Source of the DNA: Candidatus Saccharimonadota bacterium
Lineage (GTDB): Bacteria; Patescibacteriota; Saccharimonadia; Saccharimonadales; Saccharimonadaceae
Direction of reading: 5' to 3'
Assembly (NCBI GenBank): GCA_027493025.1
Contig: JAPUDQ010000038.1
Span: 1-38,288 of the forward strand
DNA: 38,288 nt
The position numbers and the translations under genes are program-made. Below are positions 17,301-24,514 of this stretch, piece by piece. Each line of letters begins with the position of its first letter. Position 1 is the stretch's first letter. Under the pieces are notes generated by a model. That model had not been told where the DNA came from and ran no database searches. It saw only the letters and a program-made list of their open reading frames with translations.

Positions 17301-18331
17301 ACGGACAATGCCAACTTTTCTTGCTTATCTCTTATATAGTTTCCGTTAATGAAAGTGTGTGCTGTCTGGTCGTCAAGGTAGCTAATGAGGTGGTTTGCAA
17401 TTGCAAAAGCCAAAAGAGGTGGTACAGCGTTTCCGATTTGATTAAAGGCACTTAACTCTGTTCCTTCGAAATTGAACCAATCAGGAAATGACTGTAAGCG
17501 AGCTGCTTCTCTGACGGTAACTCTGCGTCTGCGCCCATCTTCAAGTTTAACGCGAAGCATATCACCCGTTGCGCCTGCAAGATTGCGACAGGTTACGGTA
17601 CGAGCAGGCTCATCTAGGTAAATATCTCTTGGTCTAACGCACTGTGATGCTTTTTCATATTTTGCGATATAAGCGTCTTGGCTCAACGTCAGAAACTTTG
17701 AATTCTCATCAAACTGACTAACTATATCACCGATTGCGTCTCCAGCAGAGTGCCTGAATTGACTTTTTGGCGGTGGAAAACCTATTGGAGTATTGAGGCG
17801 TGTGCCGAGTACGACAAAGCGCTGTCTTTTTTGAGGGACACCATAATCATCAGCTCGTAGTATACCCGCCGAAATTGTGTAGCCTAATCCCTCAAGCTCT
17901 TCCAAGACAGAGTCAAGATATTGTTTGTTTTTGTACGTCATGCCTCTAACGTTTTCAAACATGAATATCTTGGGGTTGACCTGACGAACAGCCTCGATAA
18001 ATGCAGGAAAACCGTTCCTTGTGTCATCATTGCCTTTTTGGCTGCCGCCAACACTAAACGGCTGGCATGGTGGTCCGCCAACAATGATATCTGCTTTCGG
18101 AAAAACCGTTTCTGTCGTTATGGTTGTTAGGATATTTTCGCCATGCAAGTTTTTGTTATAAGTTTCGACACAGTTTTTGTCAAACTCCATGCCAATTGTC
18201 TTAAAGCCTGCCGCCTCAAAGCCTAATGCTAACCCGCCGGTACCTGCAAACAAGTCTAACACTACCTCCTTGCGAGTGATCTTTGGAACCAGCTGGCTAA
18301 TGATATCTAGATACCCCATATCTGCTATCAT
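17297..18331 (-). CDS. DNA (cytosine-5) methyltransferase
   Basis: About 344 aa from ATG 18331. All major C5-MTase motifs are visible: motif I DLFAGTGGLALGF (residues 26-38), motif IV GGPPCQPFS (85-93, catalytic Cys 89), ENVRG (motif VI), PQKRQRFVVLG (VIII), a target-recognition segment, EAARLQSFPDWF (IX) and QIGNAVPP (X). It protects the host DNA from the co-encoded endonuclease. The open frame extends to 18442 but its first residues (MSQSPAPRTK) are just the translated att repeat, so I start at 18331, 14 bases after an AGGAG; 18319 is also possible. First gene of the cassette. Confidence 0.95.
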   Translation of the reverse strand: MIADMGYLDIISQLVPKITRKEVVLDLFAGTGGLALGFEAAGFKTIGMEFDKNCVETYNKNLHGENILTTITTETVFPKADIIVGGPPCQPFSVGGSQKGNDDTRNGFPAFIEAVRQVNPKIFMFENVRGMTYKNKQYLDSVLEELEGLGYTISAGILRADDYGVPQKRQRFVVLGTRLNTPIGFPPPKSQFRHSAGDAIGDIVSQFDENSKFLTLSQDAYIAKYEKASQCVRPRDIYLDEPARTVTCRNLAGATGDMLRVKLEDGRRRRVTVREAARLQSFPDWFNFEGTELSAFNQIGNAVPPLLAFAIANHLISYLDDQTAHTFINGNYIRDKQEKLALSV

Positions 18332-18412
18332 TTTACCATGATTTACTCCTGCTTTACTTCGTAAACGCCACCGAGTTGCTAAAGCGACAGCGCACCCGAC
18401 CAAAAAGCGATT

Positions 18413-18441
18413 TTTGGTGCGCGGGGCGGGACTTTGACTCA
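18413..18441 (+). repeat. direct repeat of tRNA-Leu 3' end (att site), right copy
   Basis: 29 bp identical to 15695-15723. It matches the tRNA-Leu 3' end for about 20 bases but is not itself part of a tRNA. Marks the right boundary of the restriction-modification cassette. Confidence 0.9.
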
Positions 18442-18609
18442 CAAATAATTTTCCTGACGGAAAATTTTCGCGAGCCCGGCTCGCCGTCTTCTCCTTTCGC
18501 TTCGCTCAAACTCAGACAAGGCTGCGCCCGTTCAAGTCCGTTGCAGGCAAAGCAGTTTGCTTGCTGCTCCGGCACCAAGTTAAAACCAGCCTCACGGCTG
18601 GCTCTAACT
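18442..18609 (-). terminator. tRNA-Leu downstream region with terminator-like hairpin
   Basis: Directly after the tRNA-Leu 3' end on the minus strand is CCAGCC-GTGA-GGCTGG followed by TTTT, a terminator-like hairpin. The stem extends outward (CACCAAGTTA with TAACTTGGTG) so that it includes the tRNA CCA end. The rest, to 18442, holds no gene. Confidence 0.55.
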
Positions 18610-18695
18610 TGGTGCGCGGGGCGGGACTTGAACCCGCACGCTTTATGGGCAAGAGATTTTAAGTCTCTCGTGTCTACCGATTCCACCACCCGCGC
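18610..18695 (-). tRNA. tRNA-Leu(TAA)
   Basis: 86 nt. Acceptor stem GCGCGGG/CCCGCGC, anticodon stem AGAGA/TCTCT with loop CTTAAAA (anticodon TAA), a long variable arm as expected for tRNA-Leu, T-arm with GGTTCAAGTCCC, and an encoded CCA. Its 3' end is the source of the att repeats at 15695 and 18413 and the likely original integration target of element 1 and the RM cassette. Confidence 0.97.
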
Positions 18696-18750
18696 GCGAT
18701 GGTACTATTGTATCAAATACTTTATACAATTATACGAAAAACATGGATCT

Positions 18751-18774
18751 CCCGCCCGGCATATACCGGGCGGG
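18751..18774 (-). terminator. GC-rich palindrome downstream of L,D-transpeptidase
   Basis: CCCGCCCGG (18751-18759), loop CATATA, CCGGGCGGG (18766-18774). Perfect 9-bp stem 11 bases after the transpeptidase stop, likely a transcription end although no long T tract follows. Its GC richness matches the transpeptidase gene, suggesting that both came together. Confidence 0.6.
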
Positions 18775-18784
18775 CGACCTTCTC

Positions 18785-19648
18785 CTAGAACGAACTCTTA
18801 TTCCACACCTGAGTGCCGCCATGGTAGACGACAACCAGATCCCAAGGCTTCAGCCAGTGATAAACACGTGTGGCATCATCCAGTGAGGCGATGTTGACAC
18901 AGCCATGACTCCAGCTGCCATACCCTTGCACCGCGAAGCCGTCCGACTGATGGAAGGCAATGCCGTTGTTGAAGTAAACCGACCGCGGCATGGGAGCATC
19001 GTTGAATTCCCGAGATATATCCTGCCAGACATGACGGCTAACGCGGAACTTGCCCGGATAGGTGGGGTTACTCGGTCGCCCCACCCGGATAGGCACCGAG
19101 AACTGCACGACACCGTTGTAGCAGAAGTAGGCGCGTAGGTCAGTCAGACTGACACAGGCAACCCTCTCCAGCCATTCGTAGTCGGTCAGCGGCGGGAAGT
19201 GTGCTACGTAGCGCGTCTGATATTGCAAGTTGACGCCAAGAGTCAGACGCTCCCACATCAGCTGGCTCCATTGCTGGCTACCGACTGCGACCTTACCCGT
19301 CACTGGGTACTGTGCTGCCATCTGCCAGTTCATCAAGGCCATGGCAGTAAGACCAGCGAAGGTTCCCGTTGACCGGTAGTTCAGGAACTTGGCCCTCCAG
19401 TTGAGCCGAAGGGCGTCCTGAAGCAATCGGATTTCCGCGGGGGCATATACTCCTTGCTGAAGCACCAAGCCATTGCGTAGTGTGGGTAGCGACAGGCTGG
19501 CTCCGGGAACCATCATGGAGCTAGGCAGTTGAGACGAGGGCGTAGCATACGCAACCGATGAGGGCAGGATAAGTCCACCCAGACCTGCAGCCGCACCCAA
19601 AATTAAACCTCGGCGCGTGATTGTATTCTTCGAACCTGAGAAGGACAT
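18785..19648 (-). CDS. L,D-transpeptidase (YkuD) with Tat-type signal
   Basis: 287 aa from ATG 19648 (AGGAG about 10 bases upstream; GTG 19651 is in frame). The N terminus has a twin-arginine-like motif (TITRRGLILGAAAG) then a hydrophobic stretch and AYA cleavage-like site near residue 35. A peptidoglycan-binding-like segment (about 75-120) is followed by the YkuD domain with the catalytic SHGCVNI (Cys about 250) and the preceding His in GIAFHQS. It would make 3-3 cross-links or attach proteins in the cell wall, outside the membrane. It is clearly more GC-rich than its neighbours, with its own promoterless gap and GC-rich terminator, suggesting transfer, perhaps from an actinobacterial host. 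Family call is firm. Confidence 0.93.
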   Translation of the reverse strand: MSFSGSKNTITRRGLILGAAAGLGGLILPSSVAYATPSSQLPSSMMVPGASLSLPTLRNGLVLQQGVYAPAEIRLLQDALRLNWRAKFLNYRSTGTFAGLTAMALMNWQMAAQYPVTGKVAVGSQQWSQLMWERLTLGVNLQYQTRYVAHFPPLTDYEWLERVACVSLTDLRAYFCYNGVVQFSVPIRVGRPSNPTYPGKFRVSRHVWQDISREFNDAPMPRSVYFNNGIAFHQSDGFAVQGYGSWSHGCVNIASLDDATRVYHWLKPWDLVVVYHGGTQVWNKSSF

Positions 19649-19750
19649 CACAGCCTTCTCCTTTCTTGGTTTGTTCCAGGGTAAAGCTATGACCTATATA
19701 TTATATAATTATTCGTATATAAAAACAAATAGCTACAGAGGTAGCCATCA

Positions 19751-19824
19751 TGGAGGCACCGAGCAGAATCGAACTGCTGTACGAGGTTTTGCAGACCTCT
19801 GCCTAACCACTCGGCCACGGCGCC
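19751..19824 (-). tRNA. tRNA-Cys(GCA)
   Basis: 74 nt. Acceptor GGCGCCG/CGGTGCC with one G-U pair, anticodon stem GAGGT/ACCTC with loop CTGCAAA (anticodon GCA), T-arm GTTCGATTC, encoded CCA. Stands alone between the transpeptidase and the ABC transporter operon. Confidence 0.97.
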
Positions 19825-19850
19825 ATATAGCTATTATACCTGATTAATTC

Positions 19851-20957
19851 TTATTCCCAACGGAAAAGGACTGCTGCGCCAACGTAGGTAATAATAACCC
19901 ATATACCCATAATGGCAATTTCCGGTCCAAGTTGTAGCAATGAAGCGTTTTCAGTCATGATGCGTCGAAATCCATCGACAACAGGGGTCAAAGGTACATA
20001 GGAAGTGATATTCTGTAGCCACTCCGGATACAAAAACCGCGGAAAGAAAACGCCAGACAAGAACATCATTGGAAATGCGAGGAGATTTGATAGGGGAGCT
20101 GCTTGATTTTCATTGCGCGCCCACGAGCCTATCAAAAGTCCAAACCCCAAGATCATAACGGCTGCTAGAACCGCAAATATCCCAAAGGTTATCCAGTCAC
20201 CACGCATATTGAACTTGAAGACCATGATACCTACCGCAATCATCGTAAGAACGCTAAGAATAGTCAGTACGAGATAATACAAAGCATTTGCAATGACTAA
20301 TTGGCTAGAACGAAACGGAGACGCTCGCAACCGGCGAAAAGCACCTTTTTGTTTCTCCTGCGGCATGGAAGTTGCAAGTCCAAATATCCCCATGCTCATG
20401 ATGCTAAATCCGAGCAGCCCCGAAAAGGTATAGTCAAAGGTCGAGAGGCCTGTTTTGTCAGTTGATTTTTGGTTGACTTTTAGCGCCGGATCGGGCCGTC
20501 CCATTTGGCGGTTTATATCATCGAGCACGTTCTGCATGACTGCGCCGACTGTTTTGCCTGACTGCTCGGCACCTTTTTGGTAGTAGACATTCATTTCACC
20601 CGATGGTGCATTTGACTGGTTTATCTCACCAAAACCTTTTGGTAGTTCTAATATACTATCGATTTCGCCGCGGCTCATTTTTTCGAGCGCTGCGGACATA
20701 TCTTTGACGTTATCTTGTACCTTAAATGTTTTGTCGTCTTTTTGGGCCTGTTTGACAAATTCGCGCGCAAACTCCGTATCAGAATTATTGATAAGCGCTA
20801 CTTTGAAACTAAGCGTATTACCGCTAAAGATCGCGCCAAAACAAAACAGAAAGAGGAGCGGAAACAAAAAGGTAAAGAATAGCGCTATCTTGTCACGAGT
20901 AAACCGCTTAAGATAGGCCACCACCAAACCATTCACGCCCGAAATATACTTCCTCAT
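19851..20957 (-). CDS. ABC-2 type transporter permease
   Basis: 368 aa. One transmembrane helix near residues 23-45, a large loop of about 120 residues predicted outside (KVALINNSDTEFAREF, then a coiled region), and five transmembrane helices in the C-terminal half (about 180-365), with the cytoplasmic QEKQKGAFRRLRASPF segment typical of ABC-2 permeases. Forms the membrane channel of an exporter with the ATPase encoded three bases upstream. Substrate (drug, lipid or polysaccharide) unknown; the ATPase is of the drug/Na+ exporter class. Confidence 0.93.
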   Translation of the reverse strand: MRKYISGVNGLVVAYLKRFTRDKIALFFTFLFPLLFLFCFGAIFSGNTLSFKVALINNSDTEFAREFVKQAQKDDKTFKVQDNVKDMSAALEKMSRGEIDSILELPKGFGEINQSNAPSGEMNVYYQKGAEQSGKTVGAVMQNVLDDINRQMGRPDPALKVNQKSTDKTGLSTFDYTFSGLLGFSIMSMGIFGLATSMPQEKQKGAFRRLRASPFRSSQLVIANALYYLVLTILSVLTMIAVGIMVFKFNMRGDWITFGIFAVLAAVMILGFGLLIGSWARNENQAAPLSNLLAFPMMFLSGVFFPRFLYPEWLQNITSYVPLTPVVDGFRRIMTENASLLQLGPEIAIMGIWVIITYVGAAVLFRWE

Positions 20958-20960
20958 ATG

Positions 20961-21719
20961 TTACTCCCGTATTGCCTTTCCGGTCAGATCAATGAACACA
21001 TCTTCGAGATTTGCCTGTTCGACGTGCTGCTTTTTCTTAAATCCGCGTTTCAGTAGACTTTTTATCAGATTTTTCGGTGTATCAATGACGAGTATCTTGC
21101 CATTATCCATAATCGCTAGCCGATCACAAAGCAGCTCTGCCTCATCCATATAGTGGGTTGTTAAAACAATCGTCACGCCACGATCACGAATTTCTTGTAT
21201 CAGATCCCACAGATTTCGCCTTGCCTGCGGATCAAGCCCGGTAGTTGGTTCGTCAAGGAAGATAACTTTTGGTTTATTGACCAGTGCGGTGGCGATACTA
21301 AAGCGCTGTTTTTGACCACCTGAAAGATTCTCGACGAAACTTTTGGCCTTGTCCGTTAGTTGAACGTCAGCGAGCAATGAGTCAACATCTGCGTTGGTTG
21401 CATAGAGACTATCGAACATCCGGAGCTGCTCGCGCAAAGTTAATTTGTCGAAAAATGCCGTAGCCTGAAGCTGCACGCCTATAATCTCTTTGATCTCCAA
21501 CGAGCCTTCATAGACTTTTTTGCCATCAATTGTTACCTCGCCGTCATCAATCGGACGCAACGCCTCAATCATCTCAAGCGTTGTTGTTTTGCCCGCACCA
21601 TTTGGTCCGAGAATTCCAAATATTTCGCCTCGTTTTACTTCAAAACTGATCCCATCGACAACATTTTTGGTATCGTATCGTTTCGTAAGATTTGTTACCG
21701 AAATAATAGTATCAGCCAT
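20961..21719 (-). CDS. ABC transporter ATP-binding protein
   Basis: 252 aa. Walker A GPNGAGKT (residues 38-45), signature LSGGQ (132-136), Walker B VIFLDEP (152-158) then D-loop GLD and H-loop TTHYMDEAE. A CcmA/DrrA-like ATPase that powers the ABC-2 permease encoded next. Promoter TTTACC, 18 bases, TATAGT (21757-21728 region) puts transcription start about two bases before the ATG and there is no ribosome-binding site, so the mRNA is probably leaderless. Confidence 0.96.
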   Translation of the reverse strand: MADTIISVTNLTKRYDTKNVVDGISFEVKRGEIFGILGPNGAGKTTTLEMIEALRPIDDGEVTIDGKKVYEGSLEIKEIIGVQLQATAFFDKLTLREQLRMFDSLYATNADVDSLLADVQLTDKAKSFVENLSGGQKQRFSIATALVNKPKVIFLDEPTTGLDPQARRNLWDLIQEIRDRGVTIVLTTHYMDEAELLCDRLAIMDNGKILVIDTPKNLIKSLLKRGFKKKQHVEQANLEDVFIDLTGKAIRE

Positions 21720-21727
21720 CAGGCTCT

Positions 21728-21757
21728 ACTATACACAGGTTTTAGATATATGGTAAA
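21728..21757 (-). promoter_or_regulatory. promoter of the ABC transporter operon
   Basis: On the minus strand TTTACC (21757-21752), an 18-base spacer and TATAGT (21733-21728). The ATG at 21719 follows the -10 box by 8 bases, so the transcript would be leaderless. Confidence 0.5.
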
Positions 21758-21796
21758 GACTTTTTACAATTCGACATACGTTATATCATAAAGGAA

Positions 21797-24157
21797 ATGG
21801 ATAGCTCTTTTTTCTTTAGCGTTCTACGACGAAACATCATAACACCCGTCGTTATCGCCACATATACCTTGGCAATTATTTTACTCATAATTGGCGAAAT
21901 AAGAGACGCGGTGTTTATCTCAAGCGTGATCACGTTTAACACACTGTTTGCAATCTTTCAGGAAATCAGAGCTCATCGTATGCTCAAAAAACTCGAGCTC
22001 ATGAACGCCCCGACTGCTCGGATACCCCTACCTGATGGCACCTACCGCAATATTTCCTACGAAGAAGTAGAGGTAGGGATGACTCTTGGCCTTATCGCTG
22101 GTGATGATATTCCCGCCGATGGCGAGATCATTGAGTCGCATGGATTTGAAGTCAACGAGAGCATCCTGACCGGTGAATCACGACCAATCGAAAAACCAGT
22201 CGGCTCTAAAGTCCTCTCATCGAGCGCCGTCTCAGCCGGTAGTGCTCTTATGCGCGTCACAGCCGTCGGCGAGCAAACTCATGCCGGACAAATGACTGCC
22301 AAGCTCAAAGCCTATCACCCACAACTAACACCCCTTCAGCAACTTATAAACAAGCTTATATTCTACCTGACGTTTTTTGCCCTCGGACTCATTGTTCTTA
22401 TTGCCGTCGTCTACTGGTATGATGGCCACGACACGCGAGTGATCTTCAAAACAATCACCAGTGCTGGTATCGCCGTCATCCCAGAGGGTCTGCTCCTATC
22501 AAGTACTGTACTGCTCGCGTTCGGCTCCATCAAACTGTCTCAGGCCAAAGTATTGCCGCAAAAGATTTCTGCTATCGAAGGCATGGCGCTCCTGCGCATA
22601 TTATGTACCGATAAAACTGGTACGCTCACAGACGAAGCGATCCGCTTTGAAAAGCTTGAGGTCCTTGATTCATCGTGGCAAGAAAAAGATCTAAAGCACG
22701 CGATCGGTACAGCGTTTGAGCTAATTGGCGACGACAATAGTACGAGCCGCGCTATCCTCCAAACATTTTCTCCGTTCAAAGATGCTACCGCTCAGGAAAT
22801 TGTTGCGTTTTCATCTGATCGTAAATACAGCGCCGCACGATTCTCACACCAAAAACATACCTATTCGCTTATCATTGGCGCACCAGAATTCGTCAGCATC
22901 TACGCACCACTCAATAGATCTCAGCAGAACATTATTAAAGAGTACGCTTCAAAGGGTATGCGCGTCTTGCTCGTTGGTGAGGTGATCAACGCTGCCACAA
23001 AGCTCAAAGATATCAAGAAAAGCTCTGCTCAACCAATTGGCCTGATCCTTCTGAGTAATGCCTTGCGGAGTGGGGTTGTCGACAGCATAACCTACTTGCA
23101 GAATCAAGGAGTCGAGCTAAAAGTTATCAGTGGAGATAATCCGCAGACCGTCCAAGCTGTCGCTGTCTCTGCGGGAATTCGCGGCACTGAGCACTGCATA
23201 ACAGGCGCGGAGCTGGCCACACTTACTGATGCAAAATGGGATGAGGCAGTCCAAAACACCACTATTTTTGCCAGAATATTACCTGAGCAAAAAGAACGTA
23301 TCATTACAGCGCTTCAAAAAAACGGTGCCTACACCGGCATGGTAGGCGATGGCGTCAATGATGCACTGGCTCTCAAAAAGTCCGATCTTGGCATTGCGAT
23401 GTACGCCGGTGCCAGTGCCTCTCGCCGAGTAGCTGACATCGTTTTGCTCAACAATTCATTTAATGCCCTCCCGCTCGGTATGCGTCTCGGCAACCGAATC
23501 ATGCAAGCTATCGAGATTATCAGTGTACTATCTTTTTATAAAATAACCTTTGGGGTGACGATTTTGTTCATTACTTTGCTCTTTGGCCTTCAGTACCCGT
23601 TTGCGCCGCGGCACAATACCTTTATGAACATTTTCATCATGACCCTCCCTACTCTTATGTGGACATTCTTTTTGCCCGAACCACAGCATCGTGTTGATCC
23701 GCGGCATTATTGGCGCGATACCCTCAAAGCTATCTTGCCCGTAGCATTGATTTCTGGTGCCGCGGTTGCCTTTTGTTATATCTATATGGCAGAGCAGCTA
23801 GAATATGGCTATACCGAAGCCGGCACTATAACCGTCCTCCTCACAACCGTCGCCTCAGCCTCATTAGTATTATTATCCGGACGCATCATGAACGTTCACG
23901 AAACAAAGAAAAATCTGATTGCCCGCATCCTCTACGCCTGTGTCGCCATTGCGCTCGCACTCGTTGTATTTGGTATCGGCCCCATCCGCCACTTCTTCGA
24001 TTTTCAAGCCCCAGATGTAGCTAGCCTCGCTCAACTCTGGCCAATTGCCGCAGCAATTGTGGGCATGATCATCCTCCAGTTATTATTCGTTGAAAAAGCC
24101 CGCCGCGCCATTATCCGTAATTATTCTCACCGCAAACATTCTGGATATCCTCGCTGA
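21797..24157 (+). CDS. P-type cation-transporting ATPase (P2-like)
   Basis: 786 aa. Actuator TGES (ILTGESRP, about residues 122-129), the fourth transmembrane helix with AVIPEGLL, the phosphorylated Asp in CTDKTGTLTDE (D about 272), nucleotide-binding domain, and MVGDGVNDALALKKSDLGIAM (about 515). About eight to ten transmembrane segments, with the last block at 570-780. PEGL is typical of Ca2+/cation pumps of the P2 group, so Ca2+, Mg2+ or Mn2+ is likely, but the ion cannot be fixed from sequence. The N terminus lacks heavy-metal-binding domains. A GGA lies only two bases before the ATG, too close for normal use, so this start is either leaderless or slightly off. Divergent from the ABC operon. 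Confidence 0.95.
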   Translation: MDSSFFFSVLRRNIITPVVIATYTLAIILLIIGEIRDAVFISSVITFNTLFAIFQEIRAHRMLKKLELMNAPTARIPLPDGTYRNISYEEVEVGMTLGLIAGDDIPADGEIIESHGFEVNESILTGESRPIEKPVGSKVLSSSAVSAGSALMRVTAVGEQTHAGQMTAKLKAYHPQLTPLQQLINKLIFYLTFFALGLIVLIAVVYWYDGHDTRVIFKTITSAGIAVIPEGLLLSSTVLLAFGSIKLSQAKVLPQKISAIEGMALLRILCTDKTGTLTDEAIRFEKLEVLDSSWQEKDLKHAIGTAFELIGDDNSTSRAILQTFSPFKDATAQEIVAFSSDRKYSAARFSHQKHTYSLIIGAPEFVSIYAPLNRSQQNIIKEYASKGMRVLLVGEVINAATKLKDIKKSSAQPIGLILLSNALRSGVVDSITYLQNQGVELKVISGDNPQTVQAVAVSAGIRGTEHCITGAELATLTDAKWDEAVQNTTIFARILPEQKERIITALQKNGAYTGMVGDGVNDALALKKSDLGIAMYAGASASRRVADIVLLNNSFNALPLGMRLGNRIMQAIEIISVLSFYKITFGVTILFITLLFGLQYPFAPRHNTFMNIFIMTLPTLMWTFFLPEPQHRVDPRHYWRDTLKAILPVALISGAAVAFCYIYMAEQLEYGYTEAGTITVLLTTVASASLVLLSGRIMNVHETKKNLIARILYACVAIALALVVFGIGPIRHFFDFQAPDVASLAQLWPIAAAIVGMIILQLLFVEKARRAIIRNYSHRKHSGYPR

Positions 24158-24437
24158 ATACCGCCACTGTTATAATCCTGTACTAGCAATGTTCTGATGT
24201 TGAGCTTTATCCGAATTGTCAAAGTTCTTTCATCGCTAGTAGCATTTTACTGATGTAATAGGTGATTGTGCGGTCACGACTGTTCTAAGGGGTTTTCTGT
24301 TCCCTCTGAGGCTTCAAACACGAAATTGAACCCTCGTTCAGAAATAAAAAACTCCACTCGTGGGAGTGGGTCATGCCTTTATGAGGCATTTGCAGCTACC
24401 ACGGGTATGATAGATATGCTATACTATTCTTCGTTAC
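24158..24437. other. intergenic region before tRNA-Gly
   Basis: No gene seen. On the minus strand at 24368-24346 there is a bulged hairpin (ACTCCCAC/GTGGAGT) followed by TTTTTT, a weak terminator for leftward transcription. A second small hairpin ATGCC/GGCAT lies at about 24373-24389. An extended -10 TGCTATACT (24417-24425) stands 12 bases before the tRNA-Gly 5' end and is its likely promoter. Confidence 0.45.
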
Positions 24438-24514
24438 GCGGGTTTAGCTCAGTTGTTTAGAGCGCGTCCTTGCCAAGGACGAGGTCGAGAGTTAGAGTCT
24501 CTTAACCCGCACCA
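24438..24514 (+). tRNA. tRNA-Gly(GCC), integration target
   Basis: 77 nt with CCA. Acceptor GCGGGTT/AACCCGC, anticodon stem CGTCC/GGACG with loop TTGCCAA (anticodon GCC). Its last 13 bases overlap, on the opposite strand, the stop and last codons of recombinase 3 (GAG, stop TAA). The CCGCACCA at 24507-24514 is repeated at 35672-35679. Confidence 0.96.

Larger units (their letters stand above)
15702..18419 (-). mobile_element. restriction-modification cassette between direct repeats
   Basis: 2.7 kb holding three co-directional genes, between 29-bp direct repeats of a tRNA-Leu 3' end. No recombinase lies inside. Because the repeat overlaps the recombinase 1 stop region identically on both sides, loss of the cassette would leave that gene unchanged. 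Next to the right repeat there is an 8-bp palindrome, ACCAAAAA-GCGA-TTTTTGGT, possibly an arm of the att site. Confidence 0.65.
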
